From Prevotellaceae bacterium UBA4332 (GTDB lineage Bacteria; Bacteroidota; Bacteroidia; Bacteroidales; Bacteroidaceae), in assembly GCA_002394365.1 (NCBI GenBank), contig DGTQ01000005.1, forward strand, positions 186,001-250,000: DNA of 64,000 nt, in the 5' to 3' direction. The notes under the pieces are model-generated. The model saw only the letters and a list, made by a program, of their open reading frames with translations. It had not been told where the DNA came from and did not search any database. Shown here piece after piece: positions 1-7,319 of this stretch. A program made the position numbers and the translations under genes. Positions within the stretch are counted from its first letter, which is position 1, and every line of letters starts with the position of its first letter.

Positions 1-138
1 CTCCATCCCTGTCTCTTCAGGGTGGTAGTGCTGGCACTCCTTCTTCCAGAAAACGGTGTATTGAGGTTCTGTATCAAACACCACACCGTCAAGGTCAAAC
101 AGCGCACATCTGTATTTCTTCAGGTCAATTTCTATCAT
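1..138 (-). CDS. HAD-superfamily hydrolase, N-terminal part (cut by window edge)
   Basis: The reverse strand encodes 46 residues from an ATG at 138 and runs off the window. Residues 13-24 read ALFDLDGVVFDT, the HAD motif I (DxDGVxxD) with the nucleophile Asp at 16 and the acid/base Asp at 18, followed by T-E-P as in the beta-phosphoglucomutase/phosphatase-like subfamily. These enzymes hydrolyse or transfer phosphate on small sugars or metabolites in the cytoplasm. The substrate cannot be told from this fragment. It is transcribed away from rsmG. Confidence 0.8.
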   Translation of the reverse strand, partial: MIEIDLKKYRCALFDLDGVVFDTEPQYTVFWKKECQHYHPEETGME

Positions 139-163
139 AGAGGAATTGCAAATGTACTAAGAA

Positions 164-198
164 AAGTTCATAGTTCATAGTTCCCAGTTCATAGTTTA
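164..198. repeat. AGTTCATAGTTC-type intergenic micro-repeat
   Basis: Degenerate repetition of agttcatagttc / cccagttcatagttta. Relatives are at 8014-8041, 12811-12838, 17101-17123, 45448-45476 and 49979-49999, always in gaps or at the very edges of genes. Confidence 0.55.
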
Positions 199-287
199 CG
201 TTACTTTTATGATTTATTAAGAAATATAATCACCATTATATCACTACTCTCATCACGTGCGTGTCTTCATTATTCATTTTTTTTTCG

Positions 288-295
288 TACCTTTG
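288..295 (+). promoter_or_regulatory. -7 box (TACCTTTG) of rsmG
   Basis: TACCTTTG matches the Bacteroidetes TAnnTTTG element and follows a T-rich run. No clear TTTG is present at -33. Only 8 nt separate it from the rsmG ATG, so the transcript should have almost no leader. Confidence 0.7.
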
Positions 296-303
296 CAACC
301 ACT

Positions 304-927
304 ATGGAGATTATACAGAAATACTTCCCCACCCTCAGCCCAGAACAGCAACGTCAGTTTGCTGCTCTCGATGCACTATACCACGATTGGAACAGTAAGA
401 TAAACGTTATCTCACGCAAGGACATCGACAACCTCTATGAGCACCACGTTCTCCACTCTCTTGCCATAGCCAAAGCTATCCATTTCAAGCCAGGCACAAG
501 GATTATGGACTTTGGTTGCGGAGGAGGTTTTCCTGGCATACCCCTTGCCATCATGTTTCCAGAATGTCAGTTTAAGCTCATTGATGGCACAGCAAAGAAG
601 ATTCGTGTATGCAACGAAGTAGCATCTGCTATCGGACTGAAGAATGTCTTAGCAGAGCAACGCAGAGGAGAAGAAGAAAAAGGACTCTTCGACTTTGTTG
701 TATCTCGAGCCGTAATGCCTTTGCCAGACATGTATAAGATAGTAAAGAAAAACATCGACCGCAAGAACCAGAAGAACTCTATGCCCAATGGCATCTTCTG
801 CCTCAAGGGAGGCGAACTGCAAGGTGAGATTCAACCCTTCCGCAATATAGTGGAGCAGACAGAACTCAGCACCTGGTTCTCAGAAGAATGGTTCAAGCTA
901 AAGCACCTCATATATCTGCCTTGCTAA
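304..927 (+). CDS. rsmG: 16S rRNA (guanine527-N7)-methyltransferase RsmG
   Basis: 207 aa, the usual length for RsmG (GidB). It transfers a methyl group from SAM to G527 of 16S rRNA in the 30S subunit. The SAM-binding motif I is clear at 69-78 (DFGCGGGFPG), followed by an acidic strand end at 92-94 (LID) and VSRAV at 133-137. The ATG at 304 is the first after the promoter and leaves a leader of only a few bases, with no Shine-Dalgarno sequence. It stands alone. The next gene starts 74 bp downstream after an oligo-repeat spacer. Confidence 0.93.
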   Translation: MEIIQKYFPTLSPEQQRQFAALDALYHDWNSKINVISRKDIDNLYEHHVLHSLAIAKAIHFKPGTRIMDFGCGGGFPGIPLAIMFPECQFKLIDGTAKKIRVCNEVASAIGLKNVLAEQRRGEEEKGLFDFVVSRAVMPLPDMYKIVKKNIDRKNQKNSMPNGIFCLKGGELQGEIQPFRNIVEQTELSTWFSEEWFKLKHLIYLPC

Positions 928-1000
928 CCCCTGCTACACCTCGATTTAGCGACTTACCGACTTATCAAAACACTCAAACAACAAAACAACAAGAAGAATA

Positions 1001-1723
1001 ATGAAAAAGACACTCTCTATGGTAGTAGTCGCCATAATGACTACACTCAGTGTTCTTGCACAAAACAAGGACATCACCCCATACATGGAACTTTCCGAAC
1101 TTCCCAACCTCATCAACATCATGCCAGCTCCTCCTGCCTTCGACAGCCCTGAGTTTGCCTATGATGAGGTTCGCTACCTCTGGGGCAAGCAACAGCGTCA
1201 GGACTCTGCACGCGTAGCACTCGCTATAGCTGATGCCGAATGGCGTGACCACGTAAAGCTCTACTCTCAGTGGAAAGATGCCTTCGGACTTGATATAAGC
1301 CCTGAGAACACACCTGAAATTTGGAAACTCATCGAGACCAGCCTTGCTACCACAGACCCTATGCGCAAGAGTATCAAGGCTTACTACCATCGTCAGCGTC
1401 CCTTCGAGCGTTATAATGACTCTATGCCCTCCCATGAGGAGAATGACCTGCGTGGAGAAGGCAGCTATCCTTCTGGCCATAGCCTCAGAGGATGGACCAT
1501 ATCCCTTGTTCTTGCCCAGGTAGCACCAGAAAGAGCAGAAAAAATCTATGCTCGCGGTTGGGACTATTGCAACAGTCGTGTCATATTAGGAGCCCACTGG
1601 CAGAGCGACGTCGATGCCAGCAGAACAGCAGCCAGCGTAGGTTTCTGTGCCCTTCAGGGTAGCAAAGACTTCCTCGCCCAGATGAAGAAAGCACAAAAAG
1701 AGTATAAGGAAAAGACGAAATAA
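1001..1723 (+). CDS. Secreted PAP2-type (class A) acid phosphatase
   Basis: 240 aa with a cleavable signal peptide (1-20, MKKTLSMVVV... ending VLAQ). The three PAP2/vanadium-haloperoxidase motifs are intact: K126-x6-R133-P134, P157-S-G-H160 and S192-R193-x5-H199-x3-D203. H199 is the expected nucleophile and H160 the acid. Length and layout fit the class A nonspecific acid phosphatases (PhoN-like), periplasmic enzymes that hydrolyse phosphomonoesters. A lipid-phosphate phosphatase role is less likely because there are no membrane segments apart from the signal peptide. Confidence 0.9.
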   Translation: MKKTLSMVVVAIMTTLSVLAQNKDITPYMELSELPNLINIMPAPPAFDSPEFAYDEVRYLWGKQQRQDSARVALAIADAEWRDHVKLYSQWKDAFGLDISPENTPEIWKLIETSLATTDPMRKSIKAYYHRQRPFERYNDSMPSHEENDLRGEGSYPSGHSLRGWTISLVLAQVAPERAEKIYARGWDYCNSRVILGAHWQSDVDASRTAASVGFCALQGSKDFLAQMKKAQKEYKEKTK

Positions 1724-1729
1724 CAATTC

Positions 1730-1826
1730 CGACATAACTATTTATCGACATAACGACATATCGAGCCTTTAATCTATCGACATATCGGTATGTCGATTTA
1801 TCGTATTATCGAAACCTCCAAATAAA
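1730..1826. repeat. CGACATA-type micro-repeats with a small hairpin
   Basis: The gap holds repeated tatcgacata words. The pair cgacata...tatgtcg around 1778-1797 can form a 7-bp stem. No gene is seen here. Confidence 0.5.
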
Positions 1827-1838
1827 AAGTCAACAACA

Positions 1839-2579
1839 ATGGAAATTACCAGATTCGGCTATTACTGGTTAGACACATGGGTTTTTGCTAATGTCATCCA
1901 ACTTGCGACACAAGATTTCTGTCTTCGCCATTTGAATCGGACTAATGACCCTTGTGGAAGACAGTTTGACCAAATGACGCAAGCTGCTCGCTCTGCATCT
2001 GCTAACATAGCAGAAGGCAATTCGAGACATTCCACATCAAGGGAAACAGAGATGAAACTTACAGATGTGGCACGTGCCAGTCTTGCCGAGCTTGCTAATG
2101 ACTACCAAAATTGGATAATGCTTCATGAGAGCACTCCTTGGTCTAAGCTATCGCCCGAATACACAGAAGTAAATAGGATACAACTCGACCATCCTACTTA
2201 CAAAGACGATATCCTTCATCAAAGTAGCTTTCACATTTTGGCACAGAAGCACAAGTTTGACACTTGGCTTAAATGTGATGATTCTCTACAAGCAGCCAAC
2301 TGCCTATTGATAATGTGCAATCGCTTAATCATGATGTTGCGTCGCCAAATAGAACACCTGCTTGAATCCTTCAAGGAAGAAGGAGGTTTCACAGAAGGTC
2401 TGACAACTGAGCGCCTTGCCTATCGCACTCAGCAGAGTGTGGCTAAGGATGCGCCATTCTGTCCACTCTGTGGCAAGCCCATGATAAAACGAGTTGCAAA
2501 GAAAGGTATCAATTCAGGCAAGGAGTTTTGGAGTTGTACCAACTATCCCAACTGTAATGGGACAAGGAAATTGAGTTAA
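1839..2579 (+). CDS. Four-helix-bundle protein with C-terminal topoisomerase-type zinc ribbon
   Basis: 246 aa. The N-terminal part (about 15-185) has the look of the four-helix-bundle family related to proteins encoded in 23S rRNA intervening sequences; QMTQAARSASANIAEG at about 45-60 is the typical helix. The C-terminus (about 207-245) is a zinc ribbon of the topoisomerase I type: CPLCGKP, then GKEFWSCTNYPNC. This two-part layout recurs in Bacteroidetes as a four-helix-bundle suffix protein. Function is unknown; RNA or DNA binding is an inference from the zinc ribbon. A strong hairpin follows the stop codon. Confidence 0.75.
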   Translation: MEITRFGYYWLDTWVFANVIQLATQDFCLRHLNRTNDPCGRQFDQMTQAARSASANIAEGNSRHSTSRETEMKLTDVARASLAELANDYQNWIMLHESTPWSKLSPEYTEVNRIQLDHPTYKDDILHQSSFHILAQKHKFDTWLKCDDSLQAANCLLIMCNRLIMMLRRQIEHLLESFKEEGGFTEGLTTERLAYRTQQSVAKDAPFCPLCGKPMIKRVAKKGINSGKEFWSCTNYPNCNGTRKLS

Positions 2580-2596
2580 CTCTCTCATTGTTTAAT

Positions 2597-2645
2597 TATA
2601 TACCTCAAAAGCGCAGAAGTTTTTTCTGCGCTTTTGAGGTATATA
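2597..2645. terminator. Bidirectional hairpin terminator
   Basis: A perfect 22-bp inverted repeat (2597-2618 with 2624-2645) around a 5-nt loop, AT-rich at its base and GC-rich (gcgcagaa) at its tip. It lies between convergent genes (stops at 2579 and 2668) and can serve both strands. Confidence 0.85.
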
Positions 2646-2667
2646 TGATAAACATCATCTATACAAC

Positions 2668-3444
2668 TTACATTGAACTTTCATAGTAACCTATAAGAGT
2701 CTTTGTGCTTTCATCTGGATACTTTTCCAACCTTTTTTTTACCCAATTTATGAAATCTGGTTCACTCGTGAACTGAATATTAAACATCTTTGAAGAACTA
2801 TTATTGTATTGTTCCTCTATAGAAGTTATCACATCATCCTTTTCTCCTTTTTCTAACGACATAAGAGATTCCCTACTCAACATTATGACATTTGTCTCTT
2901 CAAGGTATTCTGTATTAGCATAGCCTCCAAAATTACCTATTAGTTGTCTTAATACTCCCATATCCTTATTGGGATTATTGGGAATATAAATCTCCATACC
3001 ATATATAGGATTTTTATCTTTATAAACAAGAGGAGAAGAACAACGAACTCCAGCATCCTCTTCAGATAATACTGGAGGATTCCAATTATAATATGACATG
3101 TCAATACTTACTTGTTTCACAAGAACTGAAGGAGTCTCATAGCCTTCAAAATTTCCGTCAAAAATTTCTTGAAGATCTTGCTCATTTATTTTAAGAGGTT
3201 TCCAACCGTCGTGCTCATAACAAAGGAGACGATTCAAATCCTCTTGCTTTATTTCGGTTCCTAGAACAAGAATTTGTGTGTCACGGGTCAATCCTTCTTT
3301 ACTCTTTTCGGATGCCCCAAACTCTTTGACCTTCTTAACGAGGGCAGCACGGTTCTTGAACTTTCCTATGAATCCGACGCGGCGGTCGGTCAAAGGATTC
3401 TTCTGAATGGTGGCATTGTCGCCAAATAAGTCTTGTTGTATCAT
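2668..3444 (-). CDS. BRCT-domain protein with N-terminal clamp-binding-like motif
   Basis: 258 aa, cytoplasmic, no signal peptide. Residues about 20-98 resemble a BRCT fold: VGFIGKF, a helix with KKVKEFGA, then ILVLGTE. A second related segment may lie at about 148-240 (MEIYIPNN...IGNFGGY...VIMLSRESL). The N-terminus MIQQDLFG carries QQDLF, which fits the QxxLF beta-clamp-binding peptide. It is 13 bp downstream of the exonuclease-BRCT gene on the same strand, so the two are probably one operon. Base use is AT-richer than in the flanking housekeeping genes. Function is not known; a role in DNA repair or replication fidelity is inferred from the partner and the motif. Confidence 0.65.
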   Translation of the reverse strand: MIQQDLFGDNATIQKNPLTDRRVGFIGKFKNRAALVKKVKEFGASEKSKEGLTRDTQILVLGTEIKQEDLNRLLCYEHDGWKPLKINEQDLQEIFDGNFEGYETPSVLVKQVSIDMSYYNWNPPVLSEEDAGVRCSSPLVYKDKNPIYGMEIYIPNNPNKDMGVLRQLIGNFGGYANTEYLEETNVIMLSRESLMSLEKGEKDDVITSIEEQYNNSSSKMFNIQFTSEPDFINWVKKRLEKYPDESTKTLIGYYESSM

Positions 3445-3457
3445 AACTTCATTGTTT

Positions 3458-5053
3458 TCAGGATTGAGGTATTTTTACAAAAGCTAAATGAAGCATTTTG
3501 TCCGTTGCTTTATATTCTTTATAGTCTATTCCAAATTCTTTAAGAACACAAGTCTTTGCCCTAAAGTATAAACCATACTTTGTGAAGATTTTCTGCATTC
3601 GGTCACAAGCAGATTCTTTTGTCAAGTCCTCTCCTTCAACGAAGCAAGCCAGAATGTCTTTTTTAAATTCACATTCACACGCATCATCCAATACCCTCAG
3701 ATTAATAAGAACGGTATCCTTTGTTGTTGCTACTTTTTGCTGTTGCTTGTAGTAAAGGCTCAAAAGACGATAATCTTCACTTTGCAATTCCCGTTCAGTA
3801 AACTCAACATCCTCTCCGCTCACATATAGTTTAAACTTCTTTACCAAATTTGGCCATGTGGTTTTTCTTTCTTGGAAAGTAGTGACTTTTGGTTTGGGAA
3901 TGGGTTTCTCTGTGCGATATTTTTCAAAACAATCTCCTGCGAGAATCAAATTCAAATCTTCTTGGTATATTTTTCGAACGTCCTTTCCTGACGCAATTAG
4001 TTCATCGAACTTTCTCAACTTTGATGGGCCAGGTTCTTCACCGATAAGTAGATAGTTGGTTTTACTACTAACATTCGTGTCTATGTCTGCACCCATTACT
4101 TTTAACTTCGAGGCCAATTCTTGCCTTTCAATAGTGAATACCCCTGTCATTACAACCTTTCTATCATAAAAAGGATTGTTGGGATCTGCACATGATAAGT
4201 CTTTCTGAAGAATATCACCACAAAGGTTTGTATGGCCTCTTTGTGCATAAGATGTGTATATGCTATTGCTTAAAGATGATTTTTTCTCACAATACTCTAA
4301 AGTCTGTTGCAATGTAGATTCATCAAACATCAATTCCCCTGACAAATATTTGGGTAAAGCAAGAAAAAGATTTCCGCACATTTCGGCATCATCACAAGCA
4401 TGGTGGTGACGTAGCACAGGAACTCCGTATCTTTGACATACAACACTTAGTGAATATAAGCCTCTTGTTTTTTCTTTGAAACCGAGCTTCCCATCTACCG
4501 CTTTAGATAGTAGGTAGGTGTCGATTATTCCCTCGTAAGGAATAGATGTTTCAATATTGTAATAGGCACAAGCATCATGAATACATGCCCTTTCAACACA
4601 AGCATTATGTGCGACAAGTGGCAGACTTTCTATAAATGTTTCCATTTTCGGAAGAATCTCAGCAAAAGTCTTTTGTCCCTCGAAATCATTTTCTGTAAAC
4701 CCATGAATCCAAGTCAATGCAGGTCCACGTTTCCCTTCATATTCAAATGGTGGTCGAATAAGCGTATAGTATTTATCTACGATTATCCCATTCTTGTATT
4801 TGACCATTCCAACGGAGCATGCAGTTACTCGCTGAGGGAAGAGGTTCTCGAAGTCAAAACTAACAAAAGAAGTTGGAAAGTCAAAACAATCTAAATCGAT
4901 ACTTATAGGCTCTCTTACTCCGGATGGGCTTTTATCATATCCACTATAATCGGAAAACATCTCAAAATCTTCATAAGCAGAAAGATTATACACTTCTTCC
5001 CAAGCAGCTCTTTCATCGTCAATTGATGAACTGAAAAGGTTTATTTTCTTCAT
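3458..5053 (-). CDS. DnaQ-like 3'-5' exonuclease with BRCT domain
   Basis: 531 aa. Residues 62-235 form a DEDDh exonuclease domain: Exo I D67-F-E69, Exo II H149-N150-A151, Exo III H217...D222-A223. At the Exo II position where Asp is usual (HNAxxD) there is Glu154, so metal binding may differ. Residues about 297-375 are a BRCT domain (KVVMTGVF...VSSKTNYLLIGEEPGPSK), close in style to the BRCT of DNA ligase LigA in this window. The first 60 residues and residues 400-531 match nothing I recognise. The expected activity is removal of 3' nucleotides from DNA, with BRCT-mediated recruitment. It heads a likely two-gene operon with the BRCT protein downstream. Confidence 0.78.
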   Translation of the reverse strand: MKKINLFSSSIDDERAAWEEVYNLSAYEDFEMFSDYSGYDKSPSGVREPISIDLDCFDFPTSFVSFDFENLFPQRVTACSVGMVKYKNGIIVDKYYTLIRPPFEYEGKRGPALTWIHGFTENDFEGQKTFAEILPKMETFIESLPLVAHNACVERACIHDACAYYNIETSIPYEGIIDTYLLSKAVDGKLGFKEKTRGLYSLSVVCQRYGVPVLRHHHACDDAEMCGNLFLALPKYLSGELMFDESTLQQTLEYCEKKSSLSNSIYTSYAQRGHTNLCGDILQKDLSCADPNNPFYDRKVVMTGVFTIERQELASKLKVMGADIDTNVSSKTNYLLIGEEPGPSKLRKFDELIASGKDVRKIYQEDLNLILAGDCFEKYRTEKPIPKPKVTTFQERKTTWPNLVKKFKLYVSGEDVEFTERELQSEDYRLLSLYYKQQQKVATTKDTVLINLRVLDDACECEFKKDILACFVEGEDLTKESACDRMQKIFTKYGLYFRAKTCVLKEFGIDYKEYKATDKMLHLAFVKIPQS

Positions 5054-5150
5054 TATTCATTTTTCTGATTATTATAGATGTTTTTTTTCGCGATTGAATA
5101 ATTGAGAGTAATAGCCACAACAGGATGAAACAACTCTTTTGAAGAGTTCT

Positions 5151-5684
5151 CTATTCTATTATGTCAAAATCATATAACTTTAGAGGAACACCACCACCAT
5201 AATTATAAAATATTCCATAATGGCCAGCAGGCATGACTTCTTCTGCGTATATTTTGTAGCATTCTTCATTTAGATTCGCTATTTCCATTGTCTTGGTTTT
5301 GGCCCCAGTTCTTGCACCAAACATAGAAACTGAGCCTGTATTCAATTTCCTTTTCCCATTCTTAGATGTCAACGTAACCATTCTAAACTGCTTAACATTA
5401 ATCCTACTCTTATATTTCTGTGGTATGAATATGTAAAATGTAGGGGTGTTTGATAATATATGCTCACTAATTTCACCTTCATAAACCATTGACGTTTTAA
5501 CAGAAAACGGATTTCCTGCGGCTTTAATGTTTTCCATTATAATAGGCGTAATCTGTACTAATGTATCATTTCGTAAATAATAAACGCCCAATTCTTTCAT
5601 TTGTGACATCGCAATAGAATCGTTTTGTGCATGAATCTCATGCACTAAAGATAATGCCAGAAGAAACAAAATAACTTTTTTCAT
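5151..5684 (-). CDS. Small secreted protein of unknown function
   Basis: 177 aa with a signal peptide (1-19, MKKVILFLLALSLVHEIHA) and no lipobox cysteine, so probably periplasmic or exported. The mature part is beta-rich with a GIFYNYGGG stretch near the C-terminus. I do not recognise the family. It is on the same strand as the exonuclease-BRCT pair, 97 bp upstream of it, and shares the AT-rich composition. Confidence 0.6.
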   Translation of the reverse strand: MKKVILFLLALSLVHEIHAQNDSIAMSQMKELGVYYLRNDTLVQITPIIMENIKAAGNPFSVKTSMVYEGEISEHILSNTPTFYIFIPQKYKSRINVKQFRMVTLTSKNGKRKLNTGSVSMFGARTGAKTKTMEIANLNEECYKIYAEEVMPAGHYGIFYNYGGGVPLKLYDFDIIE

Positions 5685-5733
5685 TGCTCAAATATTATTA
5701 GTTAATACTATACGAAAAATGCGCAGACTATCT

Positions 5734-5823
5734 CTACGCATCACCAAGGTTCACCACAAACCTCAAACGCATCATAGAAACGTCTGTGCACATGGCGCGA
5801 CGCTCTAATAGCTTTTGATACAT
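5734..5823 (-). other. 29-codon open frame in a possibly dispersed element
   Basis: The reverse strand reads MYQKLLERRAM then CTDVSMMRLRFVVNLGDA and a stop. From memory, closely similar short frames occur many times between genes in Prevotella genomes, which would make this a dispersed element rather than a gene. I cannot verify that here. A TAAATTTG box lies at 5904-5911 on the same strand. Confidence 0.3.
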
Positions 5824-6042
5824 GGCTCGTTTTATCTTCGAGGTGGTGATTCGGTGATGTAAGAGCCTATGTCTTGTGTGCCTGTTAAATTAGGAACACG
5901 ATGCAAATTTAATAAATTTTATTCACTTCTCTTTATAAATGTAGCGAAAAATTATTTTGCCGTTTATTTTTTAGTTTTTCTCAAAAACACCTCACACACC
6001 TCACTTAGTGCTTGGAAAGGCGCATGAATACTGGGCTGAGGC

Positions 6043-6071
6043 AAGTGACCTGTCTTCGAAACAGGTCACTT
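6043..6071. terminator. Perfect 11-bp hairpin, possible terminator
   Basis: aagtgacctgt (6043-6053) pairs perfectly with acaggtcactt (6061-6071) around a 7-nt loop. A third partial copy (aggtcactt) and a run of six T follow. It could end plus-strand transcription, but no gene lies just upstream. Confidence 0.45.
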
Positions 6072-6414
6072 ATAGGTCACTTTTTTCTTATTATTACTCA
6101 CTTTCGCTGGAGCCTCATCTCATGCAGAATTTCATCCACTACTTTCACATTATTATATTTCCTCCAACTCCCATTCCACATCGACGGTATCGTTCATTGA
6201 CAAATCGTCGGGGGTGATGTCGAGACTGCTGCTGTTGGATTGTCTTTTTCCTCCCTGATTTAGGTTTCGTCTTGTGCAAAAGTACAAATAATCTGCAATA
6301 GAGCAAAACTTTCTTCTTGTTTTTTAAGCTTTCCCCCATGCAAACTTTCACTCGGAAGTTGAGAAAAAAACTCTTGTAGCAGTGCTTTTTCTTGCAGAAA
6401 CAATACTTTTTTTG

Positions 6415-6422
6415 TACCTTTG
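6415..6422 (+). promoter_or_regulatory. -7 box (TACCTTTG) before the palindrome array
   Basis: TACCTTTG after a T-run, with a weak cttg at 6391-6394 (20 bp upstream). The start of transcription would fall near 6429, right at the first base of the palindrome array, leaving a leader of about 330 nt before the HU-like gene. Confidence 0.6.
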
Positions 6423-6430
6423 CATTGGTT

Positions 6431-6551
6431 CTAACTAACAAACTAGGCTAGTTTGTTCAACAAAGTAGGCTAGTTTGTTGAACAAAGTAGGTTAGTTTGA
6501 TGAACAAAGTAGGCTAGTTTGTTCTACACTTCAGCCTATTTTGTTAGTTAG
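6431..6551. repeat. Array A: four 22-bp palindromic tandem repeats
   Basis: Units at 6439-6460, 6461-6482, 6483-6504 and 6505-6526. Each is built on the near-palindrome CAAACTAGGCTAGTTTG (8-bp arms around a central G) plus a 5-nt joint. The whole array is bracketed by ctaactaacaaa and its reverse complement tttgttagttag. No spacers, so it is not a CRISPR array. It is probably transcribed from the promoter just upstream. Confidence 0.85.
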
Positions 6552-6593
6552 AAGCTATGGAAGGGGAGTTGGGAGCATAGAATTGAAAGTTGA

Positions 6594-6713
6594 CACCCCC
6601 TCTAACTCCCCCCAAGGGGGAGGACTCCCTCTCCCTGGGTTTCTGTCCCCCGATAACGGGGGAACCGAAAGGGGTATAAAGACCATTGAAGGGGTGGGGA
6701 GAGGTTAAAAATT
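6594..6713. repeat. GC-rich dispersed inverted element (CCCCCTCT...AGGGGGAG type)
   Basis: Runs such as ctaactccccccaaggggga and ccccgataacgggg form short perfect stems. Relatives are at 7973, 8587, 8704, 11543, 11657, 23925, 25999, 45586 and 55583. Confidence 0.7.
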
Positions 6714-6759
6714 GAACAAAACAAATAAACAATAATAAAAAAAATAAGGAGGAAAAACT

Positions 6760-7173
6760 ATGGCTTTAAGTATCAGACTGCAAAAGAACGAAATCAAGAG
6801 CAGCGTAAATTATGGCAAGTATTTTGGACACGTGATTAGTACGGGCGAGGTGACTCTTGACGACTTTGCCAACGAGATTCAGAGCAACTGCTCTGCCAAG
6901 AAGAGCGATGTGCAACTGGTGCTCACCGAGTTGCAAGCCACCATCAAGCGTCATCTGCAAGACGGACAGATTGTGGTATTGCCAGAGATAGGCAGACTGA
7001 AACTCTCTGTAGAGACGGTTGGGGTAGCCGACCCAAAGAAATTCAACAAGAAGAAGCACATCAAGAGAACTGTCTGCAAGTTTATAGCTACTGGCAAAAG
7101 GGGCGGCAAGAGAAACGGTCGCCTCAAATACGACCTGTGCGAGGGAGTGGAAATAGGGCGAGTTACCCACTAA
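6760..7173 (+). CDS. HU/IHF-like DNA-binding protein (Bacteroidetes type)
   Basis: 137 aa. Residues about 30-90 follow the HU fold (helices with VTLDDFANEI and VQLVLTELQATIKRHLQDGQIVVLPEIGRLKLS), and the tail after 95 is rich in Lys/Arg (KKFNKKKHIKR, GKRGGKRNGRLKY). This fits the HU-like proteins found in many copies in Bacteroidetes. It should bind DNA as a dimer and shape the nucleoid. A good ribosome-binding site (aggagg, 10 bp before the ATG) sets the start. It probably depends on the promoter at 6415, with the palindrome array in its leader. Confidence 0.85.
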   Translation: MALSIRLQKNEIKSSVNYGKYFGHVISTGEVTLDDFANEIQSNCSAKKSDVQLVLTELQATIKRHLQDGQIVVLPEIGRLKLSVETVGVADPKKFNKKKHIKRTVCKFIATGKRGGKRNGRLKYDLCEGVEIGRVTH

Positions 7174-7288
7174 GTTCAAATTCTTCACTCTACATTCTTC
7201 TTGCGCTCCGTAGGTGCTCAGGCGAGGAAAGCTCGGAACATTATTCGCATATTTATGCTCATCGCTTGCAGGTCTTCATTTTTTTTTG

Positions 7289-7296
7289 TACCTTTG
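7289..7296 (+). promoter_or_regulatory. -7 box (TACCTTTG) of the metallo-hydrolase gene
   Basis: TACCTTTG after a long T-run, 23 nt before the ATG at 7320; partial -33 match cttg at 7265-7268. Confidence 0.7.
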
Positions 7297-7319
7297 CATA
7301 CATTATATAGGTAAACATT

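Larger units (their letters stand above)
5685..6759. other. Gene-poor 1.1-kb interval
   Basis: No convincing gene of normal size. It holds, in order, a 29-codon open frame at 5734-5823 (minus), a possible minus-strand -7 box (5904-5911), a perfect hairpin (6043-6071), a second possible minus-strand -7 box near 6276-6285, a plus-strand promoter (6415-6422), a 22-bp palindrome array (6431-6551) and a GC-rich dispersed element (6594-6713). The longer open frames over this region lack ribosome-binding sites and protein-like composition. Confidence 0.6.

Noticed and set aside
6145..6441. 98-codon minus-strand frame
   Set aside because: Low-complexity Lys-rich translation, no ribosome-binding site and it would begin beyond the region where the promoter on that strand (near 6280) fires.
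6431..6551. CRISPR array
   Set aside because: Units are contiguous with no unique spacers and no cas genes are near; the same holds for the arrays at 26768, 47921 and 62951.
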